Positions 9,840-17,692 of a stretch of 64,000 nucleotides of DNA are shown here, one piece after another (the first letter of the stretch is position 1; each line of letters begins with the position of its first letter). Made by a program: the position numbers and the translations under genes. The DNA comes from Actinospineispora spinosispora DSM 44797 (GTDB taxonomy: Bacteria; Actinomycetota; Actinomycetes; Mycobacteriales; Pseudonocardiaceae): positions 62,001 through 126,000 of the forward strand of contig NZ_KE386836.1 in the NCBI RefSeq assembly GCF_000429025.1, written 5' to 3'. A model generated the notes under the pieces. It was given only the letters and a program-made list of their open reading frames with translations. It made no database searches and was not told the origin of the DNA.

Positions 9840-10517
9840 CTACCGCCCGGCCAGCACCGCGACGACCGCCTCGGCCACGCCTCGCGCCGACGCGGGGTTC
9901 TGACCGGTCACCAGACGGTCGTCGACGACAACGTGCGGCTGGAAGTTCGGGGCGCCGGTGTGCGTGGCGCCGCGTGCCTGGAGCGTGGACTGCAGCAGGA
10001 ACGGCACGACCTCGGTCATGCCGACCGCGCCCTCCTCGGCGTCGGTGAACGCCGACACGGTCCTGCCGTCGACGAGGTACGAACCGTCGGACAGGGTGAC
10101 GTTCACCAGACCGGCCGGACCATGGCACACCGCCGCCACCGCGCCGCCCGCCTCGTAGATGTCCCGGGCGAGCGCGGCCAGGGCCTTGTCGTCCGGGAAG
10201 TCCCACATCGTGCCGTGCCCGCCCGCGTAGAAGAGCGCGTCGTACTCGGCCGGGTCCACATCGGCCGGGCGCGGTGTCGCAGCGAGCTGCGCGCTCATCC
10301 GGGGGTCGGCGAGGAACTCGCCCTGGATCGGGTCGGCGCTGTCGAGGCCGTCCCGGGGCGGGGCGCCACCCTGTACCGACACAAGATCGACGGTGTAGCC
10401 GGCCTCGCTGAACACCTTCCACGGGTGGGCGGCTTCCGGAACGTAGAAGCCGGTGGATCTGCCGGTGTCGCCGAGTCGGTCGTGGCTGGTCAACGCGATG
10501 AGGATTCTTGTGGTCAC
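9840..10517 (-). CDS. DJ-1/PfpI-family protein (Hsp31-like)
   Basis: 225-residue class I glutamine amidotransferase-like fold. The nucleophile elbow AVCHGPAGL (Cys about residue 133) follows DALFYAGGHGTMWDF. GFYVPEAAHPWKVFSEAGY near the N-terminus and TGQNPASARGVAEAV near the C-terminus place it with the Hsp31/YhbO-like class reported as glyoxalase III, deglycase or holding chaperones. It is divergent from a LysR gene across 70 bases, so the LysR protein probably controls it. Exact activity cannot be told from sequence. Confidence 0.9.
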   Translation of the reverse strand: MTTRILIALTSHDRLGDTGRSTGFYVPEAAHPWKVFSEAGYTVDLVSVQGGAPPRDGLDSADPIQGEFLADPRMSAQLAATPRPADVDPAEYDALFYAGGHGTMWDFPDDKALAALARDIYEAGGAVAAVCHGPAGLVNVTLSDGSYLVDGRTVSAFTDAEEGAVGMTEVVPFLLQSTLQARGATHTGAPNFQPHVVVDDRLVTGQNPASARGVAEAVVAVLAGR

Positions 10518-10587
10518 GGATTCGACGTTAGGCTCGTCGACGTCCGGTCACCAATACGTTCTCTATGGCTCATCCATAGGGGAAACT
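10518..10587. promoter_or_regulatory. Divergent LysR/PfpI operator
   Basis: CTATGG (10563-10568) and CCATAG (10574-10579) form an inverted repeat with a 5-base spacer immediately upstream of the LysR ribosome binding site AGGGGAAA. A/T-rich dyads in the gap of a LysR gene and its divergent partner are the usual binding sites of these regulators. Confidence 0.55.
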
Positions 10588-11478
10588 ATGGCAGTGGATC
10601 TCTCGCTGCTACGCACCTTCCTCGCGGTGTACCGCGCGGGCACCCTCACCGGCGCCGCCGAGCAGCTGCGGCTGTCCCAGCCGACCGTCACGACACAGCT
10701 GCGCGCGCTGGAGAAACAGCTGGATCAGCAGCTGTTCCAACGTTTGCCGAGGGGCGTCGCACCCACGCCGGTCGCCGACGAGCTGGCCGCGAAGGTCGGC
10801 CCGCACATCGACGCGCTGGCGAAGGTCGCCGAACGCGGTGCGACGGCGGGCGAGTTCGCCAGACCCGTTCACCTGGCCGGACCGGCCGAACTGATCACGG
10901 CCCGGGTGATGCCGGCGTTGGCGTCCTTGGTGGCGAGCGGCCTGCAGCTGCGGGTCACCACCGGTCTCGCCGACGAACTGCTGAGCGGACTGGTCGCGGG
11001 CCGGTTCGATCTCGTGCTGTCGACGGTCCGCCCGCGAGGACGCACGGTGCACGCCACACCACTGACCGACGAGGAGTTCGTCCTGGTCGCGGCTCCGAGC
11101 TGGGCGCGGCGGCTGGATGTGGCCGAGCGCGGTCCCAGCCAGCTCGCCGACGTCCCGTTGCTGGCTTACGCGGAGGACCTGCCGTTGCTGCGCCGCTACT
11201 GGCGCACGGTGTTCGAATCCCGCCTGACCCGCATGGCCGCGCTGGTCCTTCCCGACCTGCGCGGTGTGCTCGCGGCGGCCGTCGCCGGCGCGGGTGTCAC
11301 GGTCCTGCCGCGCTACCTGTGCGCCGATGAGCTGCGATCAGGCGCACTCGTCCCACTCCTGGAACCGGCCGTCCCGCCGATCAACACCCTGTTCCTGGCA
11401 ACCCGGACCGCACCGGCCTCGGACCCGCACCTGGCGACCATCCACAACCACCTGGTCCACGAGGCCCGCACCTGGTAA
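10588..11478 (+). CDS. LysR-family transcriptional regulator
   Basis: 296 residues. The N-terminal winged helix shows MAVDLSLLRTFLAVYRAGTL, then AAEQLRLSQPTVTTQLRALE, a standard LysR HTH. The C-terminal substrate-binding domain starts around residue 90. The ATG at 10588 follows AGGGGAAACT; longer upstream starts would run through the operator. Divergent from the DJ-1/PfpI gene and likely to regulate it, perhaps in response to carbonyl or oxidative stress (inference from the partner's family). Confidence 0.92.
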   Translation: MAVDLSLLRTFLAVYRAGTLTGAAEQLRLSQPTVTTQLRALEKQLDQQLFQRLPRGVAPTPVADELAAKVGPHIDALAKVAERGATAGEFARPVHLAGPAELITARVMPALASLVASGLQLRVTTGLADELLSGLVAGRFDLVLSTVRPRGRTVHATPLTDEEFVLVAAPSWARRLDVAERGPSQLADVPLLAYAEDLPLLRRYWRTVFESRLTRMAALVLPDLRGVLAAAVAGAGVTVLPRYLCADELRSGALVPLLEPAVPPINTLFLATRTAPASDPHLATIHNHLVHEARTW

Positions 11479-11490
11479 GACGACCGACAG

Positions 11491-11530
11491 TTGGATTACC
11501 GCGTCTGACGGCGGCACTATACTGCCGCAC
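11491..11530 (+). promoter_or_regulatory. Toxin-antitoxin promoter and putative operator
   Basis: TATACT (11518-11523) is a good -10 element, ending seven bases before the ATG, which implies a leaderless mRNA. It is centred in the inverted repeat GCGGCA/TGCCGC (11511-11528), so a repressor bound there would cover the promoter. This fits autoregulation by the antitoxin. Confidence 0.6.
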
Positions 11531-11854
11531 ATGTCGGATGACGTTGCGGTGCCCGCGCAGCGCGGAGCTGAGCACGAGGTGGCAATCCGTGAGCTGCGGA
11601 ACGCCGGCAAAGTGATCGCCGAGCTCGCGGCGGCGGGCGCGGTCGGCAAGGTCACCAGCGGCGGTCGGCTGGTCGGTTGGCTGGTGCCGGCGACTCCGGC
11701 CGAACAGCGGATCGAGGAGCTCACGGCCCAGGGACTCGTGCACCCGGCAGAGCGGCCGGGCGGCCTCGCAGGCCGAGGACCGCGTCCGCGCCGAGCTCAC
11801 CTTCCCCCGCTGAGCGAGACGCTCGAGCAGATGCGTAATGACGAGCGCGCGTGA
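11531..11854 (+). CDS. Phd/VapB-like antitoxin
   Basis: 107 residues. The N-terminal half (VAIRELRNAGKVIAELAAAG, then GGRLVGWLVPATP) resembles Phd/YefM-type antitoxins that position a DNA-binding domain and a following strand. The C-terminal half is charged and disordered-looking (GRGPRPRRAHLPPLSETLEQ), as expected for the toxin-wrapping tail. The ATG at 11531 lies just downstream of a -10 element with no room for a Shine-Dalgarno sequence. The stop codon overlaps the start of the PIN toxin by four bases (GTGA), supporting translational coupling. Confidence 0.8.
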   Translation: MSDDVAVPAQRGAEHEVAIRELRNAGKVIAELAAAGAVGKVTSGGRLVGWLVPATPAEQRIEELTAQGLVHPAERPGGLAGRGPRPRRAHLPPLSETLEQMRNDERA

Positions 11855-12282
11855 TCTACGTCGACTCGTGCGCACTGGTGAAGCTGGTTCGAGAAGAAGC
11901 TGAGTCGCCCGCGTTGCGGAGTTGGTTCGACGAGCGTGCGGAAGTGCCTGTCTTCACTTCTGAAATTGCGCGGGCAGAGCTGACCAGGGTGGTCAGGCGG
12001 GTGCATCACACTGATCAAGGTCGGTTGATCGACGAGGTCGAGCTCGCCGACGATCTTGCGGAGGCAGAGGACCTGCTCAGTGGCGTCCGGAAGATCGATA
12101 TCAATAAGGCTCTGCTGGTGAAGGCCGGTGCGCTCACGCAGCCGATGGTGCGGACCCTCGACGCGATCCACCTGGTCAGCGCGTTCGAGCTGGCTCATCC
12201 CGACCTCGAGTTCGTCACCTACGATCGCCGCCTCGCCGAGGCGGCACGCACAGCGGGACTTCGCGTGGCCACCCCGCGCTGA
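11851..12282 (+). CDS. VapC-like PIN-domain ribonuclease toxin
   Basis: 143 residues, full-length PIN domain. The acidic metal-binding residues are visible: MIYVDSCALVKL (Asp5), SEIARAELTRVV (Glu near 43), RTLDAIHL (Asp near 104) and EFVTYDRRLAEAA (Asp near 123). VapC toxins cleave tRNA or rRNA when the antitoxin is lost. The GTG start overlaps the antitoxin stop. A palindrome lies 21 bases beyond its stop codon, and the next gene is convergent. Confidence 0.9.
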   Translation: MIYVDSCALVKLVREEAESPALRSWFDERAEVPVFTSEIARAELTRVVRRVHHTDQGRLIDEVELADDLAEAEDLLSGVRKIDINKALLVKAGALTQPMVRTLDAIHLVSAFELAHPDLEFVTYDRRLAEAARTAGLRVATPR

Positions 12283-12303
12283 ACCGACACCTCAGGGTCG
12301 ACA

Positions 12304-12349
12304 CTCGTGAGTGGTACGGGCGCCCCGAGGCGCCCGTACCACTCACGAG
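12304..12349. repeat. CGTGAGTG-family palindrome 3 (VapC/flavohemoglobin convergent gap)
   Basis: 21-base arms starting CTCGTGAGTGGTACGGGCGCC pair perfectly around CCGA. Its inner arm (GGTACGGGCGCC) is identical to that of palindrome 4 at 17368, 5 kb away. It lies between two convergent genes and could act as a bidirectional terminator. Confidence 0.85.
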
Positions 12350-12352
12350 GTC

Positions 12353-13522
12353 CTAGTCCATCGTGAACGGGTCGTAGCGGATCTGGTCCAGGGGCGTGCC
12401 GGCCACCAGCATCCGGGACACCGTTGCGCGGATCATCCCGGGCGAGCCGCAGACCAGGACATCGTGGTCCTTCCACGCGCCGTAACGGGTGACGACATCG
12501 GCCAGCGTGCCGTGCTCGGCGCCGGAGATGCCCTCGTCGTCCTCGACCACCGGGACCACGTTGAGCCACGGGTTGGTGTAGGACAGCTGACGAAGGCTGT
12601 CGAAGTCGTACAGGTCCTCCCAGCGGCGGCCGCCGATGAAGACCTCGGCGCGCGGGTTCTCCCCGTACTGCGCCATGTCCTCCAGGATCGACTTGATCGG
12701 CGCCATCCCGGTGCCGCCCGCGACCATGAGCAGGTCCCGCCCGGACTTGCGGTCCACCCCGAGCCGACCCATCGGCGGCCCGATCCGCCAGGTGTCGCCG
12801 CGTTCACTGTGCGCGACGATCGCGCGGCTGACCCAGCCGTTCTGGACGGCGCGTACGTGGAACTCGATGATGCCGTCCTCGCGCGGCGCGTTCGCCGGTG
12901 ACAGGTAGCGCCACAGGCGAGGCCGACGGGGGGTCTCGACGCTCAGGTACTGCCCGGGCCGGTACGGGATCGGCGCGCCGGTCTGGACCTGGACCATCGC
13001 CACGTCCCAGCTCAGCCTGCGGTGCCCGATGACCCGGCCGAGCCAGGACGCCGGCCCCTTGTCGGCTTCGGCCGCCGTGCGCATGGCGTGCGAGATGATG
13101 CCGTACGCCTCGGTCCATGCGGCCTGGACCCGAGGAGTCCAGCCGGGGCCGAGGTAGTGCGCGATGGCGCTCAGCAGCGCGGTGCCCACCGCGTTGTAAT
13201 GCCTGGTCATCACGCCGAACTTGCGGTGGTCGCGACCCAGCTGGGACAGGAACGGCACGAGGTCGTCGGGCTGGTCGACCATCTGCACCACGTGCACGAG
13301 CGCGCGCAGCAGGCGGCTGCGCTGTACCTCCATGTTGGCCGGGAACAGCTCCCTGGTCTCGGGGGCGATCCCGAACAGGACGCCGTAGAAGTGCTTGGCC
13401 ATCTCGATGGCCTGGTCCTCCACCTCGGCAAAGCTGGACCGGATGAGGGTGACCATTTCGTTGGCCCGTGCGGGGGTGGGCCGGATCGGGGGCAGGTCCG
13501 TCAGAATCGGTTCGGCGCTCAT
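12353..13522 (-). CDS. Flavohemoglobin-like globin-oxidoreductase
   Basis: 389 residues: globin domain (about 20-150) fused to an FAD/NAD(P)H ferredoxin-reductase module. The globin part has HFYGVLFGIAPETRELFPANM and LGRDHRKFGVM, the His being the likely proximal haem ligand. The reductase part has RPGQYLSVE (flavin region), VAGGTGMAPIKSIL (NAD-binding loop) and VCGSPGMI. Canonical flavohemoglobins detoxify NO with O2 and NADH; this actinobacterial form differs from E. coli Hmp (WRYLSP at the flavin motif), so the physiological substrate is open. A homologue lies beside clpB in mycobacteria (recalled as Rv0385). The ATG at 13522 is well supported. Confidence 0.88.
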   Translation of the reverse strand: MSAEPILTDLPPIRPTPARANEMVTLIRSSFAEVEDQAIEMAKHFYGVLFGIAPETRELFPANMEVQRSRLLRALVHVVQMVDQPDDLVPFLSQLGRDHRKFGVMTRHYNAVGTALLSAIAHYLGPGWTPRVQAAWTEAYGIISHAMRTAAEADKGPASWLGRVIGHRRLSWDVAMVQVQTGAPIPYRPGQYLSVETPRRPRLWRYLSPANAPREDGIIEFHVRAVQNGWVSRAIVAHSERGDTWRIGPPMGRLGVDRKSGRDLLMVAGGTGMAPIKSILEDMAQYGENPRAEVFIGGRRWEDLYDFDSLRQLSYTNPWLNVVPVVEDDEGISGAEHGTLADVVTRYGAWKDHDVLVCGSPGMIRATVSRMLVAGTPLDQIRYDPFTMD

Positions 13523-13763
13523 GGTCGGGGGCGGGCTCTCTCCTCGGGAAGCGGCGACGGTCGGTCAACACGTCGGCACAGCACGTACTGCCCGCCCGTC
13601 TTAGCGACCATAGAACGACTCACTGGGCGATCACTGTGCCCTTCACTCGTGTGGGTAACGTCCGGGGGGAATCGTAGTAGCTGACCGTGTCCGTCGACCG
13701 CTGAGGGTAGCCCTTCGGCGCCTGAAGCGTCACGACTTGATTGCGTCTGGCACCGTATGGGGT

Positions 13764-14618
13764 GTGCCGTTCGACTCGACTCCCCAATCGGTCACTATCC
13801 GTGACGACGCTGTTACCCAGGCGGGATCTGCCGGCGAGCGTGCGTTACAGCGCAAGCTGGGCACCGAGGGTCGGGCGGCGAGGTTCTACGAGGATCAGAT
13901 GTGCGACCGGCTGCTGCCGTCGATGATCGAGTTCATCGGGCGCATGGAGATGATGTTCCTGTCGACCTCGGATGCGTCCGGGGAGTGTGACTCGTCACTG
14001 CGCGCCGGTCCCCCCGGGTTTCTCCAGGTGCTGGACGACCGGCATGTCGCCTATCCGGAGTACCGGGGCAACGGCGTGCACGCGAGCCTGGCGAACATCA
14101 CCGAGAACCCGCACGTCGGGCTGCTTTTGGTCGACTTCGAGCGGGACCTGATCGGGCTGCACGTCAACGGCCGGGCGCGCATCCTGAGCGACGACGCGCT
14201 GCGGTTCCTGCATCCCGACCTGCCTCAGGACCCGACCCGGGGCAGGCAGGCCGAGCGGTGGGTGGTCATCGAGGTCGTCGAGGCGTACATCCACTGCCGC
14301 AAGCACATCCCCCGGATGGCGCGGGTGCACGAGAAGCGCGACTGGGGCACCGACGACCCGGCGCGCAAGGGCGGCGACTACTTCGGTGCCAGAGTCGAAC
14401 CGGTCCGCCGGCCGTACCCGGATCCGTCCCCGCCCACGCTGCCGATCCCGGCGCAGCGCCAGTACGTGCAGCGCGAGGCCTCGGTCCGTCAGCAGGCCGA
14501 GCGGAACCGTTTCCCGTCGACCACGCACCTGCTGACCGGCACCGGCACGGCCCGCCCGTTGCGTCCCAGTCCATCCTCCGAGCAGCGTCCCCGTCGAATC
14601 CGCTGGTTGTCGTCGTGA
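13764..14618 (+). CDS. Pyridoxamine 5'-phosphate oxidase-like flavin/F420-type protein
   Basis: About 284 residues with a split-barrel core: EFIGRMEMMFLSTSDASGEC, FLQVLDDRHVAYPEYRGNGV, NPHVGLLLVDF and LIGLHVNGRARIL are typical of the PPOX superfamily. The last 80 residues are Pro/Arg-rich and probably disordered. The GTG at 13764 is tentative; a TTG at 13737 is in frame. It is divergent from the flavohemoglobin over about 240 bases that must carry both promoters. The function could be flavin- or F420-dependent reduction or haem binding; the sequence does not decide. Confidence 0.8.
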   Translation: MPFDSTPQSVTIRDDAVTQAGSAGERALQRKLGTEGRAARFYEDQMCDRLLPSMIEFIGRMEMMFLSTSDASGECDSSLRAGPPGFLQVLDDRHVAYPEYRGNGVHASLANITENPHVGLLLVDFERDLIGLHVNGRARILSDDALRFLHPDLPQDPTRGRQAERWVVIEVVEAYIHCRKHIPRMARVHEKRDWGTDDPARKGGDYFGARVEPVRRPYPDPSPPTLPIPAQRQYVQREASVRQQAERNRFPSTTHLLTGTGTARPLRPSPSSEQRPRRIRWLSS

Positions 14619-14633
14619 GGCCACCAATTCAAG

Positions 14634-14654
14634 GTTGAGCGGAACAGACTCAAG
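14634..14654. promoter_or_regulatory. HAIR element (HspR operator) before clpB
   Basis: GTTGAGC-N7-ACTCAAG (14634-14640 and 14648-14654) matches the HspR-associated inverted repeat CTTGAGT-N7-ACTCAAG with two edge deviations. It lies 90 bases upstream of clpB. HspR represses dnaK/clpB operons in actinobacteria. Confidence 0.85.
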
Positions 14655-14743
14655 TTTCCTGACGTTATCCCTATCGACGGGCACACTGGGACGGTCGGTG
14701 GCGCCCGAAACGAACATCGGATCAACGGGAGGAAGCAGCGAGG

Positions 14744-17362
14744 ATGGACTCGTTCAACCCCACCACCAAGACCCAGCAGGCCGTGTCCGCCGCGGTGCAG
14801 GCCGCGACCCTCGCGGGCAACCCGGACGTCGGCCCCAGCCACCTGCTCGGTGGGCTGCTCGCGCAGGCCGACGGCATCACCGTGCCGCTGCTCGAAGCTG
14901 TCGGCGCCGACCCGGCCGCTGTGCGCGCCGAGCTGACCCAGCTCGGCAACCGGCTGCCGTCGGCCGCCGGAGCGACGGTCAGCGCACCTCAGCTGAACCG
15001 GGACGCGGTCGCCGCGCTGAGCACCGCGCAGCGCCTCGCCACGGAGATGGGCGACGAGTACGTCTCGACCGAGCACCTGCTCGTCGGTCTCGCCTCCGGC
15101 CGCGACGCGGTCGGCCAGCTGCTGCAGCGGGGCGGCGCCACCGAGGACGCGCTCAAGGAGGCGTTCACCAAGGTGCGCGGCTCCACCAGGGTCAGCACCC
15201 CCGACCCGGAGAGCACCTACCAGGCGCTCGAAAAGTACGGCGTCGACCTCACCGAGCGCGCCCGCAAGGGCGAGCTGGACCCGGTGATCGGCCGGGACAC
15301 CGAGATTCGCCGGGTCGTGCAGGTGCTGTCCCGGCGCACCAAGAACAACCCGGTACTGATCGGTGAGCCCGGCGTCGGCAAGACCGCGATCGTCGAGGGC
15401 CTCGCGCAGCGCATCGTCGCCGGTGACGTGCCGGAGTCGCTGAAGGGCAAGCGGGTCGTCTCGCTCGACCTCGGCTCGATGGTGGCCGGCGCGAAGTACC
15501 GGGGCGAGTTCGAGGAGCGGCTCAAGGCCGTCCTCAAGGAGATCACCGACTCGGCCGGTGAGGTCGTCACGTTCATCGACGAGCTGCACACGATCGTCGG
15601 CGCGGGCGCGTCCGGCGAGGGCGCGATGGACGCCGGCAACATGATCAAGCCGATGCTGGCGCGCGGTGAGCTGCGCATGGTCGGCGCGACGACCCTCGAC
15701 GAGTTCCGCGAGCGCATCGAGAAGGACCCGGCACTGGAACGCCGGTTCCAGCAGGTCTTCGTCGGCGAGCCGTCCGTCGAGGACAGTGTCGGCATCCTGC
15801 GCGGGCTCAAGGAGCGCTACGAGGTGCACCACGGTGTGCGCATCACCGACACCGCGCTGGTCGCCGCCGCGACGCTGTCCGACCGCTACATCACCGCCCG
15901 CTTCCTGCCGGACAAGGCGATCGACCTGATCGACGAGGCCGCGTCCCGGCTGCGCATGGAGATCGACTCGCGTCCCGTCGAGATCGACGAGGTGGAGCGT
16001 TCGGTGCGTCGCCTGGAGATCGAGGACATGGCGCTGGCCAAGGAGGACGACCCGGCGTCGGCACAGCGGCTCACCGCGCTGCGTGCCGAGCTGGCCGAGA
16101 AGCGGGAGGCGCTGTCCGCGCTGACCGCCCGCTGGCAGAACGAGAAGACCGCGATCGAGTCCTCCCGTGAGCTGAAGGAACAGCTGGAGGGCCTGCGCGG
16201 CGAGGCGGAGCGCGCGGAACGCGACGGTGACCTCGGTCGCGTCGCGGAGCTGCGCTACGGCCGGATCCCGCAGCTGGAGAAGGAGCTCGCCGCCGCCGAC
16301 GCACTGTCGGCGAAGAAGGAAGAGCTCATGCTCAAGGAGGAGGTCGGCCCCGATGATGTGGCAGACGTCGTGTCGGCGTGGACCGGCATCCCCGCCGGGC
16401 GGCTGCTCGAAGGGGAGACGGCCAAGCTGCTGCGCATGGAGGAGGAGCTGGGTCGCCGGGTGATCGGTCAGACCGAGGCGGTGCGCGCGGTGTCCGACGC
16501 GGTGCGCAGGGCACGGGCCGGTGTCGCCGACCCGAACCGTCCGACCGGCTCGTTCCTGTTCCTCGGCCCGACCGGTGTCGGTAAGACGGAGCTGGCCAAG
16601 GCGCTCGCCGAGTTCCTGTTCGACGACGAACGGGCCATGGTCCGCATCGACATGTCGGAGTACAGCGAGAAGCACAGCGTCGCCCGGCTGGTCGGCGCGC
16701 CCCCCGGGTACGTCGGCTACGACCAGGGTGGTCAGCTGACCGAGGCGGTCCGTCGGCGTCCGTACACCGTGGTGCTGCTGGACGAGGTCGAGAAGGCGCA
16801 CCCCGACGTGTTCGACGTGCTGCTCGCGGTGCTCGACGACGGACGGCTGACCGACGGCCAGGGCCGCACGGTCGACTTCCGCAACACGATCCTGGTGCTG
16901 ACCTCGAACCTCGGCACGCAGGTGCTGTTCGACAGCGCGGAGCAGGACCTGGCCGCGCGCAAGGAGGCGGTGCTGCGGGTCGTGCGGGGCCACTTCAAGC
17001 CGGAGTTCCTGAACCGGCTCGACGACATCGTCGTCTTCGAGGCGCTGTCGACCGAGGAGCTCGTGCACATCGTCGACATCCAGCTCGCCCAGCTGGCCAA
17101 GCGTCTCTCGGCGCGCCGGCTCACCCTCGACGTGTCGGACTCCGCGCGCGAGTGGCTGGCGATGAACGGTTTCGACCCGCTGTACGGCGCACGTCCGCTG
17201 CGCAGGCTGGTCCAGACCGCGATCGGCGACGCGCTGGCGAAGGCGCTGCTGGCCGGCGAGATCACCGACGGTGACACGGTCCGCGTCGACGGCGGCAGCT
17301 CGCTGCTCGACAACGCCGGTGGCGGCCTGACGGTCGGCAAGTCCCTGAAGGCAGCCGTCTAG
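14744..17362 (+). CDS. clpB: ATP-dependent disaggregase ClpB
   Basis: 872-residue Hsp100 chaperone that extracts polypeptides from aggregates with DnaK. Order: Clp N-domain repeats (1-150); first AAA+ module with Walker A GEPGVGKTAIVEGLA and Walker B VVTFIDELHTI; coiled-coil middle domain (about 400-530, rich in Glu/Lys/Ala); second AAA+ module with GPTGVGKTELAKALAEFLF and the conserved GAPPGYVGYDQGGQLTEAVR; and a C-terminal oligomerisation part. The ATG at 14744 has GGGAGGAAGC upstream. Regulation by HspR is supported by the HAIR element. Full length and no visible defects. Confidence 0.98.
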   Translation: MDSFNPTTKTQQAVSAAVQAATLAGNPDVGPSHLLGGLLAQADGITVPLLEAVGADPAAVRAELTQLGNRLPSAAGATVSAPQLNRDAVAALSTAQRLATEMGDEYVSTEHLLVGLASGRDAVGQLLQRGGATEDALKEAFTKVRGSTRVSTPDPESTYQALEKYGVDLTERARKGELDPVIGRDTEIRRVVQVLSRRTKNNPVLIGEPGVGKTAIVEGLAQRIVAGDVPESLKGKRVVSLDLGSMVAGAKYRGEFEERLKAVLKEITDSAGEVVTFIDELHTIVGAGASGEGAMDAGNMIKPMLARGELRMVGATTLDEFRERIEKDPALERRFQQVFVGEPSVEDSVGILRGLKERYEVHHGVRITDTALVAAATLSDRYITARFLPDKAIDLIDEAASRLRMEIDSRPVEIDEVERSVRRLEIEDMALAKEDDPASAQRLTALRAELAEKREALSALTARWQNEKTAIESSRELKEQLEGLRGEAERAERDGDLGRVAELRYGRIPQLEKELAAADALSAKKEELMLKEEVGPDDVADVVSAWTGIPAGRLLEGETAKLLRMEEELGRRVIGQTEAVRAVSDAVRRARAGVADPNRPTGSFLFLGPTGVGKTELAKALAEFLFDDERAMVRIDMSEYSEKHSVARLVGAPPGYVGYDQGGQLTEAVRRRPYTVVLLDEVEKAHPDVFDVLLAVLDDGRLTDGQGRTVDFRNTILVLTSNLGTQVLFDSAEQDLAARKEAVLRVVRGHFKPEFLNRLDDIVVFEALSTEELVHIVDIQLAQLAKRLSARRLTLDVSDSAREWLAMNGFDPLYGARPLRRLVQTAIGDALAKALLAGEITDGDTVRVDGGSSLLDNAGGGLTVGKSLKAAV

Positions 17363-17367
17363 AACCC

Positions 17368-17411
17368 TCGTGAGTGGTACGGGCGCCTATAGGCGCCCGT
17401 ACCACTCACGA
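17368..17411. repeat. CGTGAGTG-family palindrome 4 (after clpB)
   Basis: Perfect 44-base palindrome without a loop, starting TCGTGAGTGGTACGGGCGCC five bases after the clpB stop. The inner arm is shared with palindrome 3. Likely position for a clpB terminator. Confidence 0.85.
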
Positions 17412-17464
17412 CCGGCGGTGCGCGGCCCGCGCCGGGGAGCTTCTCAGGCACTTCGCAGCCCCTG

Positions 17465-17504
17465 ATGTCGTGTCGCAGACACTGCAGTATCTGCGACACG
17501 ACAT
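17465..17504. repeat. TGTCGCAGA-family palindrome, copy 1
   Basis: 15-base arms ATGTCGTGTCGCAGA / TCTGCGACACGACAT around CACTGCAGTA. The right flank AAGCTCTGCGA is also found beside the related copy at 36571. The rest of the gap between clpB and the toxin gene (17363-17692) holds nothing else recognisable. Confidence 0.75.
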
Positions 17505-17692
17505 GAAGCTCTGCGAGGCGAGGCGGCTCTGCTGCTTCCGGCCTCAACGGGCGTTGGCATACAGCGGCCGAGCTCGAGGCAAGCTGGCTGATTGCTCCTC
17601 TTCACCATTTCCGTTTTCGCCACGAGGATGCCGGTCGCTCGACTACGCTATCTCTGATATCGGAGCTGGTGCTTGCGTGGGGGGAGCTGTCG

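Noticed and set aside
14489..17068. 859-codon reverse frame opposite clpB
   Set aside because: It is the antisense shadow of a highly conserved ClpB gene in GC-rich codon phase; composition is low-complexity (Leu/Gly/Arg/Asp) with no family motif.
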